From: an uncultured Clostridia bacterium
Lineage (GTDB): Bacteria > Bacillota > Clostridia > TANB77 > CAG-508
DNA: 17,108 nucleotides
Assembly: GCA_904419095.1 (NCBI GenBank)
Contig: CAJFQT010000016.1
Span: 1 to 17,108, forward strand
Reading direction: 5' to 3'
In this document: one piece after another, positions 7,945 through 14,571 of the stretch
Numbering within the stretch: the stretch's first letter is position 1
Layout of the letters: the number at the start of each line of letters is the position of its first letter
The notes under the pieces: generated by a model
The model's input: only the letters and a program-made list of their open reading frames with translations
Told to the model about the DNA's origin: nothing
Databases searched by the model: none
Position numbers and translations under genes: made by a program

Positions 7945-9423
7945 ATGAAAAAAGTAATTTTAAAATTTAATTCTCTATTTATTCTGCTACTTGTAATTTT
8001 TACAACTTTAATGATACCAAAATCTGAAGCAATTGAACAAGCAAGTGGTAGAGCTTATCAAGGGATAGATGTAAGTAATTATCAAGGAAATATTGATTAT
8101 GCAAAAGTGAAAGAAGCGGGAATTGAAATTGTGTATATAAAGGCGACAGAAGGTCAAACTATTACAGATGCGTATTTAAATCAGAATTATCAAAAGGCAA
8201 AGACAAATGGTTTATTAGTTGGATTTTATCATTTTGTAAGAGCAAGAACAAATGCGCAAGCTGTTTTAGAGGCAGAACATTTTGTGAACGCAATTTCAGG
8301 AATGGCACCAGACTGTAGATTGGCAATGGATTTTGAGATATTTGGTAACTTAACTACAAATCAAGTAAATGATATTTCTTTTACTTTTTTGCGAAAGGTT
8401 CAGGAACTTACAGGAAAAAATATGGTAGTATACAGTAATACAAATAGTGCAAGAACAGTTTTCAGTCAAGAACTTGCAAATTCATATCCATTATGGGTAG
8501 CTGAATATGGTGTAAGTAGGCCACAGAATAATGGAAAATGGAACACTTGGATAGGATATCAGTATACAGATAGAGGAGTTATAAATGGAATAAATGGGTA
8601 TGTGGATAGAGATATTTTTACAGAACAAATTTTATTATCTGACAATACACCAATAGATACAGGAGAAAATAATGGAAATTCAGGAAATATCGGAGAAAAT
8701 GGAAATGGTTTAGAAAATATAAGATATACAGTTAAACGAGGTGATACCTTAAGTGAAATTGCAAATGAGTATGGTGTAACTGTTAGTGAAATAGCAGGTA
8801 TAAATGGAATAAATAATCCAAATTTAATATATATAGGTCAAGTCTTAACCATACCAGCACAGAAAACTTCAAACACAAATAATTCAGGAAATATAGGAAG
8901 TAGAAGATATGTTGTAAAAAGAGGAGATACACTAAGTGAAATAGCATTGAATTATGGAACAACTGTAAATGCAATAGTGACTGCAAATAATATAAAAAAT
9001 CCTAATTTAATATATGTAGGTCAAGTATTACAAATTCCAACAACATCCTTAGGAGTTTCATCTTCAGTATCATATACAGTAAAAAGAGGAGATACACTAA
9101 GCAAAATAGCATTGAATTATGGAACAACTGTAAATGCAATAGTAACAACAAACGGTATTAAAAATCCAAATTTAATCTATGCAGGAGAAATATTAAGAAT
9201 ACCTGTAAATTCATCTACAAGGATGATACAAACATTAAGCATAGATACAAGTGAAGTAAACCAAATGGAACATGATTGTGGACACTGTATTTATACTGTA
9301 GAAAATGGAGACACCTTAAGTCAAATTGCATTGCAACATAATGTATCAGTCGATGAAATTGTGGAATTAAATCAATTAAAGAATAGAAATTTAATATATG
9401 TTGGTCAGAAATTAAGAATTTAA
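7945..9423 (+). CDS. Secreted GH25 muramidase with four LysM repeats
   Basis: This is a peptidoglycan-cleaving 1,4-beta-N-acetylmuramidase, exported and held on the wall by LysM domains. The chosen start (492 residues) follows GGAGGTG at 7 nt. An upstream in-frame ATG at 7891 would begin near the promoter and lacks an RBS. A Sec signal peptide occupies about 1-30 (hydrophobic LFILLLVIFTTLMIP). The GH25 domain (about 39-235) starts GIDVSNYQG with D42 and has the catalytic pair D129/E131 in AMDFEI. A Gly/Asn-rich linker follows. LysM repeats lie at about 260-304, 321-365, 377-420 and 450-492, each with GDTLSxIA and a terminal GQxLxIP. A CGHC motif sits just before the last LysM. The role is probably wall turnover, separation or germination. 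The protein is a complete modular enzyme. Confidence 0.93.
   Translation: MKKVILKFNSLFILLLVIFTTLMIPKSEAIEQASGRAYQGIDVSNYQGNIDYAKVKEAGIEIVYIKATEGQTITDAYLNQNYQKAKTNGLLVGFYHFVRARTNAQAVLEAEHFVNAISGMAPDCRLAMDFEIFGNLTTNQVNDISFTFLRKVQELTGKNMVVYSNTNSARTVFSQELANSYPLWVAEYGVSRPQNNGKWNTWIGYQYTDRGVINGINGYVDRDIFTEQILLSDNTPIDTGENNGNSGNIGENGNGLENIRYTVKRGDTLSEIANEYGVTVSEIAGINGINNPNLIYIGQVLTIPAQKTSNTNNSGNIGSRRYVVKRGDTLSEIALNYGTTVNAIVTANNIKNPNLIYVGQVLQIPTTSLGVSSSVSYTVKRGDTLSKIALNYGTTVNAIVTTNGIKNPNLIYAGEILRIPVNSSTRMIQTLSIDTSEVNQMEHDCGHCIYTVENGDTLSQIALQHNVSVDEIVELNQLKNRNLIYVGQKLRI
8914..9144 (+). repeat. Near-identical duplicated LysM coding units
   Basis: The segments 8914-8979 and 9079-9144 (offset 165 bp) differ at only two of 66 bases, while LysM repeats 1 and 4 are clearly more diverged. 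This marks a recent tandem duplication of LysM 2/3. Confidence 0.8.
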
Positions 9424-9440
9424 AATTAATGTTTAGTTAT

Positions 9441-9476
9441 CGGTATAATCTAAATAGGTTATGCCGTTTTTATTTT
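9441..9476 (+). terminator. Terminator of the GH25-LysM gene
   Basis: A 10-bp stem (9441-9450 with 9457-9466, two G-U pairs) with a 6-nt loop is followed at once by TTTTTATTTT, a textbook intrinsic terminator. Confidence 0.85.
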
Positions 9477-9547
9477 AAATTTAAAAATTTTATATTTATT
9501 AGTACTTTTGACTCCTAATAGTAATTTACGATTTAGCTTAGTATAAA

Positions 9548-9655
9548 AATAAGCCGTTCGAAAAGTTGATATATAAATATTTTTGTCAAAAACATATCTG
9601 TGGTCTACCTATGGGTCTTTGACAAAAATATTTATATATCAACCTTTCAGACTAC
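9548..9655. repeat. Long hairpin element, shares end motif with 1160
   Basis: Perfect 26-bp inverted arms (9565-9590 with 9618-9643) enclose a 27-nt loop. Pairing continues outward with mismatches to about 9556/9652. The left end AATAAGCCGTTCGAAAAG matches the left end of the 1160-1231 element (AATAAGCTGTCCGAAAG), and both right ends contain TTCAGAC. No ORF is inside. This is a miniature mobile element or a structured RNA; no T run follows, so it is not a simple terminator. Confidence 0.6.
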
Positions 9656-9721
9656 TCTACAAAATTTAGTCTTAATAGCAATAATATTAAATTAAGAATT
9701 AAATTTTTTAAAACCAAATTA

Positions 9722-9750
9722 TTGAAACTAAAAAATACTTATGATAAAAT
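9722..9750 (+). promoter_or_regulatory. Promoter of the gene at 9789
   Basis: TTGAAA (9722-9727), a 17-bp spacer and TAAAAT (9745-9750) fit a sigma-A promoter. Transcription would begin around 9757, giving a short leader containing the G-rich RBS at 9774-9780. Confidence 0.6.
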
Positions 9751-9788
9751 AGCAGAGTAGAAACCAAAGAAACGGGGGCGACAGATTA

Positions 9789-10499
9789 GTGAAGCAACTT
9801 ATTGCTACTATTTGTGTGTTATTAGTTATATTTGTAGGAATGTTAATATATAAAAAGCAAGAAATAAACAAAGACAATGTAAATGCAGAAGAAGTAGAAA
9901 AAATACAAGAATATATTAATAAGATATATATGTGGAAAGAAGTTACAGACGAAGCATTACCAGTATTTGAAGATATTAATCAGGCACCTGATAAATGGGT
10001 GTGGGAAGTGATAAAAAATAATCTAGATGAATATCAAGTAACTAAAGAACAGATTATGCAAAAAGGAAAAGAAATATTTGGAGAAAATTTCAATAAAGAA
10101 TTTCCAGATGAAGGAACGCAAGCTTTGTTATATCAAAAAGAAACTAATACATATGTAGCATCTGAAACAAATTTAGACAATAAAGAAGATTCATTTTTTA
10201 TAAATAAAATAGAAAAAAAACAGTCAGGATATACAGTAGAAATTGTAGAATATTTAGAAGATTATTCGAATGTAGAAAATTTAACAGAAGAGGAATTACA
10301 GAAAAATGAAGAAGATTTAGATTATGCAATCTATTTAGAGAATTTAAATGGAGAAAGAATAGCAGAACTAAAAAATAATGATGGAGAAACAAAAGTAATA
10401 GAAACTGTGAAAGCTAACATTGATAGATTTACTAAAAAATTAATAACATTGGAAAATGGAAAAGGTGGCAACTTGAATTTAAAAAAAGTGGAACAATAA
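9789..10499 (+). CDS. Unrecognised single-TM anchored extracytoplasmic protein
   Basis: I do not recognise a family. The 236-residue product has one N-terminal hydrophobic segment (about 3-20, QLIATICVLLVIFVGMLIY) followed by KK. This fits an uncleaved signal anchor with the acidic remainder outside the cell. Cys9 lies inside the hydrophobic stretch without a good lipobox. The rest is rich in Glu, Asn and Lys, with a Trp-containing segment (about 48-75, WKEVTDEALPVFEDIN), a middle region with beta propensity (about 115-150), a Glu-rich stretch (about 155-185) and a Lys-rich end. The start is GTG with an unusual G-rich RBS (ACGGGGGCG) about 8 nt upstream. It has its own promoter and is alone in its transcription unit or shares one weakly with the next gene. 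Confidence 0.7.
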   Translation: MKQLIATICVLLVIFVGMLIYKKQEINKDNVNAEEVEKIQEYINKIYMWKEVTDEALPVFEDINQAPDKWVWEVIKNNLDEYQVTKEQIMQKGKEIFGENFNKEFPDEGTQALLYQKETNTYVASETNLDNKEDSFFINKIEKKQSGYTVEIVEYLEDYSNVENLTEEELQKNEEDLDYAIYLENLNGERIAELKNNDGETKVIETVKANIDRFTKKLITLENGKGGNLNLKKVEQ

Positions 10500-10529
10500 A
10501 AATACTAGAAAAAATAAAAAATATTAAAA

Positions 10530-10569
10530 TAAAAATAATGAAACAAAAATGAAAAATATATTATTTTTA
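10530..10569 (+). terminator. Weak A/T-only hairpin
   Basis: A 10-bp stem made only of A-T pairs (10530-10539 with 10560-10569) has a 20-nt loop and lies between the anchored-protein gene and the radical SAM gene. It is a poor terminator and may be chance in this composition. Confidence 0.25.
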
Positions 10570-10605
10570 TATAAAAGCTAGAAGACAGGAGATGAAAATA
10601 TTGAA

Positions 10606-11505
10606 ATGGACAATAACATACAAAAATTAGAACATTGTGAAATATGTCCACATAAATGTAAAGTAGATAGATTAAATGGAAAGATAGGAAGATGTAATTC
10701 AGGCAAAAATGTTAAAATTGCTTTATATTCAACACATAATTTTGAAGAACCCTGTATTAGTGGAAAAAATGGATCTGGAACTATCTTTTTTTCTAATTGT
10801 AATTTAAATTGTATATATTGCCAAAATTATGAAATCAGTCAATTAGGAAAAGGAAAAGAAATTGAACTTGAAGAACTAGCAAATATTATGATAAAACAGC
10901 AAAATAATGGTGTAGAAAATATTAATTTAGTAACACCAACTAGTTATGTTGTACAAATTATAGAGGCAATAAAAATAGCAAAAGAAAAAGGATTAAGAAT
11001 TCCAATAGTATATAATACAAATGCATATGAGAATGTCGAAACATTAAAATTGTTAGAAGGGTTTATTGATATTTATTTACCAGACTTAAAATATTATTAT
11101 CCAAAACTTGGAGAAAAATATTCAAAAGTAAAAGATTATTTTAATATAGCAACAAAAGCAATAAAGGAAATGTATAGGCAGGTAGGAAATCCACGAATTA
11201 ATGATGAAGGAATATTGAAAAAAGGAGTCATAATAAGACATTTAGTATTGCCAAATTATATAGAAAATAGTAAAAAGGTCTTAAAATGGATAAAAGAAAA
11301 TTTTGATAACAAAGTATATGTGAGCATAATGGCTCAATATTTTCCAACTTATAAAGCAAAGGAAAATGAAAAAATAAATAGAAAATTGACAAAACAAGAA
11401 TATGAAGAAATTATGGATTATGTGTATTCGATAGATTTGAGCAATGGGTATGTGCAAGAATTAGGTGAGAATGAAGAGGAATATGTGCCAAAATGGAATG
11501 TATAA
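10606..11505 (+). CDS. PflX-like (COG1313) radical SAM protein
   Basis: This is a radical SAM enzyme related to pyruvate formate-lyase activases, PflX type, with 299 residues. The N-terminal block has four cysteines, C11-x2-C14-x3-C18 and C30, of the kind CxxCPHKC...GxC, which is typical of this subfamily and probably binds a second metal site. The SAM-cluster motif CNLNCIYC gives C65, C69 and C72. The conserved segments SNCNLNCIYCQN, VYNTNAY, YLPDLKYY and VLPNY match the family layout. The true substrate of these proteins is not established. The ATG at 10606 is far (14 nt) from the nearest AGGAG (10587-10591), so initiation may be weak or may use the in-frame ATT at 10600. thyX follows after 93 bp with its own promoter. 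Confidence 0.85.
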   Translation: MDNNIQKLEHCEICPHKCKVDRLNGKIGRCNSGKNVKIALYSTHNFEEPCISGKNGSGTIFFSNCNLNCIYCQNYEISQLGKGKEIELEELANIMIKQQNNGVENINLVTPTSYVVQIIEAIKIAKEKGLRIPIVYNTNAYENVETLKLLEGFIDIYLPDLKYYYPKLGEKYSKVKDYFNIATKAIKEMYRQVGNPRINDEGILKKGVIIRHLVLPNYIENSKKVLKWIKENFDNKVYVSIMAQYFPTYKAKENEKINRKLTKQEYEEIMDYVYSIDLSNGYVQELGENEEEYVPKWNV

Positions 11506-11521
11506 GAAAATAATAAATTAT

Positions 11522-11571
11522 AAAAAATATGAAAAAATATGAAATTTTATGAAAAGATATGTTATACTATG
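11522..11571 (+). promoter_or_regulatory. thyX promoter made of five 10-bp A-tract repeats
   Basis: The region is five blocks of exactly 10 bp, each ending TATG (consensus A-rich plus WTATG). The last contains an extended -10 box, TGTTATACT (-10 at 11563-11568). No good -35 is visible. Helically phased A tracts would bend DNA and could act as an upstream promoter element. Transcription would start near 11575, a few bases before the RBS AAAGGAGG (11584-11591). Confidence 0.55.
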
Positions 11572-11598
11572 AAAGAAAAAAATAAAGGAGGAAAAATA

Positions 11599-12270
11599 AT
11601 GAGAATAGTTGAACCATGGATTAAAGTTGAAAAAATTGATGGAACAAAAATAATGAAAAGAATAGAAAGAGCTTGTAGAACTTGTTATCGTTCAGAAGGA
11701 AAGATAACAGAGGATAGTTATAAGAATTTAATTAAAAATTGTATAACACGCGGTCATGAATCAGTATTAGAGCATGAAAAAGTTACAGTAAGAATATATA
11801 GTGATATTGGTTCATATAAAGATTTAACAAGACACAGATTTGCAAGTTTTTCAGTAGAATCAACAAGATATTGTAGTTATGATAAAGACAAATATGGAAA
11901 CGAAATTTCATTCATGAATCCATCATACATCGAGGATAAAGAAACATATGAGATTTGGAAAAAAACAATGCAAGAAATTGAAAAAGGATATATAGAAATG
12001 AAAAAATTAGGTGCAACAACAGATATGTGCAGAGAAGTTTTGCCACATTCAACAGCAGGAGAATATACAATGACTGCTAATATAAGGGAATGGAAACATA
12101 TTTTAGAATTAAGAACAACAAAGCACGTACATCCAGCTATTAGACAAGTTTTAATTCCTCTTTTAAAATATTTTAAAGAGGAAATGCCAGAAATATTTGG
12201 AGATATTGAATATGATGAAGATTTCAATCCTAAATATTATGCAAAATTATTAATTGAAGAAGAAGTATAA
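11599..12270 (+). CDS. thyX: Flavin-dependent thymidylate synthase ThyX
   Basis: This enzyme makes dTMP from dUMP using methylene-tetrahydrofolate, NADPH and FAD, releasing tetrahydrofolate. The product has 223 residues from the chosen start. The ThyX motif RHRx7S is present as RHRFASFSVES at 78-88. Other conserved features are the GHESVLEH segment (52-59) and a C-terminal block ELRTTKHVHPAIRQVL. The start at 11599 is set by AAAGGAGG 7 nt upstream and the normal family N-terminus. An in-frame ATG at 11539 lies upstream of the -10 box and is not used. folA follows after 33 bp, giving a two-gene nucleotide/folate operon. Confidence 0.94.
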   Translation: MRIVEPWIKVEKIDGTKIMKRIERACRTCYRSEGKITEDSYKNLIKNCITRGHESVLEHEKVTVRIYSDIGSYKDLTRHRFASFSVESTRYCSYDKDKYGNEISFMNPSYIEDKETYEIWKKTMQEIEKGYIEMKKLGATTDMCREVLPHSTAGEYTMTANIREWKHILELRTTKHVHPAIRQVLIPLLKYFKEEMPEIFGDIEYDEDFNPKYYAKLLIEEEV

Positions 12271-12303
12271 CTATATTAATTATTCAAAAGGAGAGATATA
12301 AAC

Positions 12304-12792
12304 ATGTTAAGTATAATAGTAGCAAAAGCACAAAATAATATAATAGGAAAAGATAATAAGTTATTATGGCATTTACCAGATGACATGAAAAGATTTAAAG
12401 AAATAACAACAGGTCATACAATTATAATGGGAAGAAAAACATTTGAATCAATAGGAAAAGTTTTACCAAATAGAAAAAGCATTATATTTAGTCAAAATCC
12501 AGACTTCAAAGTAAATGATGAAAATGTAAAAGTAGTTCGTTCTATGCTTGAAATTCAAGAATACATAGAAGATGAAAATGAGAATTTTGTAATAGGCGGG
12601 GCAATGATATATAATTTATTAATGCCATATGTCAAAAAACTATATGTCACAGAAATACACAAAGATTTTGAAGGAGATACATTTTTCCCAAAAATAAATC
12701 CAGAAATATGGAAAGAAATTAGTAGAGCAAAGGGGCCAGCAGATGGTGAAAATCATTTTGAATATGATTATGTAGTTTATTTAAGAAAATAG
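12304..12792 (+). CDS. folA: Dihydrofolate reductase
   Basis: This enzyme reduces dihydrofolate to tetrahydrofolate with NADPH. The 162 residues are normal length. Family blocks in order are IIGKDNKLLWHLPDDMKRFK with the catalytic acid D27, the NADPH-binding MGRKTFESIG, LPNRKSIIFSQ, and VIGGAMIYNLLMPYVKKLYVTEI near residue 100. RBS AAAGGAGAG precedes the ATG. It is second in the operon with thyX. The stop codon TAG (12790-12792) overlaps the first bases of a palindromic repeat, so the insertion of that repeat may have fixed the present 3' end. Confidence 0.95.
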   Translation: MLSIIVAKAQNNIIGKDNKLLWHLPDDMKRFKEITTGHTIIMGRKTFESIGKVLPNRKSIIFSQNPDFKVNDENVKVVRSMLEIQEYIEDENENFVIGGAMIYNLLMPYVKKLYVTEIHKDFEGDTFFPKINPEIWKEISRAKGPADGENHFEYDYVVYLRK

Positions 12793-12850
12793 GGATTTAG
12801 GGACGGTCCTTAAAATCCCTTCTAGGAGGGATTTTGGGGACGGACCTTGG
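12791..12850. repeat. REP-like palindrome with GGGGACGG core
   Basis: Two copies of GGGATTT-xGGGGACGG lie head to tail (12791-12811 and about 12827-12847), and together they form a hairpin centred on CTAG (AAAATCCCT/AGGGATTTT, 12812-12835). It is GC-rich compared with its surroundings. The TTGGGGAC core recurs in the repeat at 14276-14467. The form resembles the REP/RAYT or IS200/IS605-linked repeats of Clostridia; no transposase is present in the window. Confidence 0.55.
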
Positions 12851-12851
12851 A

Positions 12852-13118
12852 AAAATAAAATGCTATGCTTTACAAAGTTTAAAAACAACATATATAAAAT
12901 TACCAGAAAATGTTACAGAAATTGAATATAATGTTACATATTTATCAAATATACAAAAAATAGAGATTTCATCAAATATAGAAAAAATTAATTCAAAAGC
13001 TTTTGTAAATTCTCAAGAATTAACTGAAGTAATAATACATAAGGAAAAAAATTCAATTTCTGGAAGTCCATGGGGAAATCCGTATGGTGAAAGAGCTATT
13101 TTCTGGGATGAAATTTAA
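12852..13118 (+). pseudogene. 3' remnant of a BspA-type LRR gene
   Basis: The open frame gives about 88 residues: IKLPENVTEIEYNVTYLS, a last LRR (KIEISSNIEKINSKAFVNSQ) and the end SPWGNPYGERAIFWDEI. This matches the end of the LRR protein at 2826-4760 (APWG-C-P-AGAKAIIWNGI). The signal/pilin segment and nearly all LRRs are missing. The frame runs open back to a TTG at 12834 inside the REP-like repeat, with an AGGAGG-like sequence only 4 nt away, so accidental translation is possible. A terminator with the same base stem as the intact gene follows. It is most likely the leftover of a deleted or rearranged paralogue. A real small gene is less likely. Confidence 0.7.
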
Positions 13119-13136
13119 TAAATGGTAACTACGTGG

Positions 13137-13171
13137 AAATCTTAGAGTAATTGCTTTCTCTAAGATTTTTT
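13137..13171 (+). terminator. Terminator after the LRR remnant
   Basis: A perfect 11-bp stem (13137-13147 with 13158-13168, AAATCTTAGAG/CTCTAAGATTT) has a 10-nt loop and a T run. It shares the AAATCTTAGA/TCTAAGATTT base with the terminator at 4781-4820. Confidence 0.8.
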
Positions 13172-13272
13172 ATTATGAATTCTGAAAATTATTAAAATTA
13201 TAGATAAATTAAGAAGACTTAGAATAAAAAAATTATTTAAAGGAAAAATAAATCAAAAAGGAGGCGATAAAA

Positions 13273-14271
13273 ATGTTTAAGCCATCAGCGATTTATTATG
13301 AAAAAGAAATTGAAAATTACGAGTTAGGAAAGAAATTATTAGAAAAATATAAAGAAGTTCCAAAGAAAGAGATAGAAAATCACAACAATATAGAAGAAAT
13401 GAGAAAGAAATCAAATAAAGAATTTCCATACATGAAGCAAAACCTAATAATAGGAGTCAGAAAAACACATAAATTTGTAGAAAATCATAAAACATCTGAT
13501 TTTCTAGTCCCATATACATCATCAGGATGTACAGCATCTTGTATGTATTGTTATTTAGTATGTAATTATAACAAATGTGCTTATTTAAGGTTATTTGTAA
13601 ACAGAGAGCAAATGTTAGAAAAAATAATTAAAACTGCTAAAAAATCAGAAAAAGAATTAACTTTTGAAATAGGAAGTAATAGTGATTTAATTTTAGAGAA
13701 TAGTATTACAGGAAATCTAAAATGGACAATAGAAAATTTTAAAAATGCAAAAAAAGGAAAATTAACATTACCAACTAAATTTGATATGGTAGATGATATT
13801 TTAAACCTAGATCACCAAGGAAAAATAACAATAAGAATGAGTGTAAATCCAGAAGAAATTATAAACAAAGTAGAATTTGGAACATCAAGATTAAAGGAAA
13901 GAGTAATTGCAATTAATAAGTTAAAGGAAGCAGGATATAATATAGGAATACTAATTGCACCTGTAATAATGGTAGAAAACTGGAAAGAGTTATATAGTGA
14001 GCTAATAAAATATTTAGAAGGAAATCTATCTGAAAAAGTGAAAAAAGAAGCATTTTTTGAAATTATTTTTATGACATATAGTTTTGTGCATGTGAAAATC
14101 AATGAAGAAGCCTTTCCAAATGCTATACAATTATATCAAAAAGAGCAAATGACAGGTAGAGGTAAAGGAAAGTATATGTATAAAAATGAACTGAGAAAAG
14201 ATGGTGAAATTTTTATTAGAGAACAAATGAAAAAGTATTTTCCTTTTAGCAAAATAGAATATATTGTTTAA
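13273..14271 (+). CDS. Spore photoproduct lyase (SPL) family radical SAM protein
   Basis: This belongs to the family that repairs spore photoproduct (5-thyminyl-5,6-dihydrothymine) in UV-damaged spore DNA. The 332 residues align from end to end with the SplB pattern. Matching segments are IIGVRKTHKF (59-68), the SAM cluster CTASCMYC (C86, C90, C93) followed by YL, the region LTLPTKFDMVDDILN, RMSVNPEEII, LIAPVIMVENW and the end FPFSKIEYIV. In Bacillus SplB the segment FEASCTSD carries the catalytic H-donor Cys. Here the aligned segment is FEIGSNSD, with Ser135 in its place. Two added cysteines (C97, C102) lie next to the cluster. A classic SPL reaction is therefore uncertain, and this may be a distinct clostridial subfamily. 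RBS AAGGAGG precedes the ATG. It is bounded on both sides by REP-like repeats. Confidence 0.82.
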   Translation: MFKPSAIYYEKEIENYELGKKLLEKYKEVPKKEIENHNNIEEMRKKSNKEFPYMKQNLIIGVRKTHKFVENHKTSDFLVPYTSSGCTASCMYCYLVCNYNKCAYLRLFVNREQMLEKIIKTAKKSEKELTFEIGSNSDLILENSITGNLKWTIENFKNAKKGKLTLPTKFDMVDDILNLDHQGKITIRMSVNPEEIINKVEFGTSRLKERVIAINKLKEAGYNIGILIAPVIMVENWKELYSELIKYLEGNLSEKVKKEAFFEIIFMTYSFVHVKINEEAFPNAIQLYQKEQMTGRGKGKYMYKNELRKDGEIFIREQMKKYFPFSKIEYIV

Positions 14272-14275
14272 GAAA

Positions 14276-14467
14276 AGGAACGTTGGGGACACGCCAAAGT
14301 GTTCCTATTTCTTTTGAAACATTAGATATACCATGACTTTAAGCATTTTTTAAAATTAAATTTTATTTTTTATTATATTAAAAATCTCATAGGATTTTTT
14401 GTGGAATTAAGCAGTAGCAATGCTTTTAAGCGGATTAGAAACAATTTGGCGTGTCCCCAATGTTCCT
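14276..14467. repeat. REP-like element with 23-bp terminal inverted repeats
   Basis: Arms 14276-14298 and 14445-14467 (AGGAACRTTGGGGACACGCC plus AAA) match at 22 of 23 bases and enclose about 146 bp of AT-rich non-coding DNA. Each arm also carries a small internal palindrome (TTGG...CCAA). It lies 5 bp after the SPL stop codon. The GGGGAC core links it to the repeat at 12791-12850. It is likely a non-autonomous element or REP pair. Confidence 0.65.
14380..14400 (+). terminator. Short hairpin and T run inside the repeat element
   Basis: AAAAATC (14380-14386) and GATTTTT (14393-14399) form a 7-bp stem with a 6-nt loop, followed by a T. It could end transcription from the SPL gene. The stem is short. 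Confidence 0.4.
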
Positions 14468-14483
14468 AATTCGATTTTTTGTA

Positions 14484-14512
14484 TTCAATTTTTGAAATTA
14501 GTATGATATAAT
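14484..14512 (+). promoter_or_regulatory. Promoter of the ABC transporter operon
   Basis: An extended -10, TGATATAAT (perfect TATAAT at 14507-14512), has a weak -35 TTCAAT (14484-14489) at 17 bp. It begins just outside the right arm of the repeat element. Confidence 0.55.
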
Positions 14513-14571
14513 CAATGCACAAAGAAGAATAAAATGGTTTGGGAAAGAAAAAAGTATAAGGAGTGATACTT

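Noticed and set aside
10592..10630. A 12-codon upstream ORF (starting MKILKW) overlapping the PflX-like gene start
   Set aside because: The AGGAG touches the ATG with no spacing, and the peptide has no features of a leader peptide.
12834..13118. A complete 94-residue gene starting at TTG inside the repeat
   Set aside because: The first residues come from the REP-like repeat, the RBS spacing is too short, and the protein matches only the C-terminal end of a much larger LRR protein.
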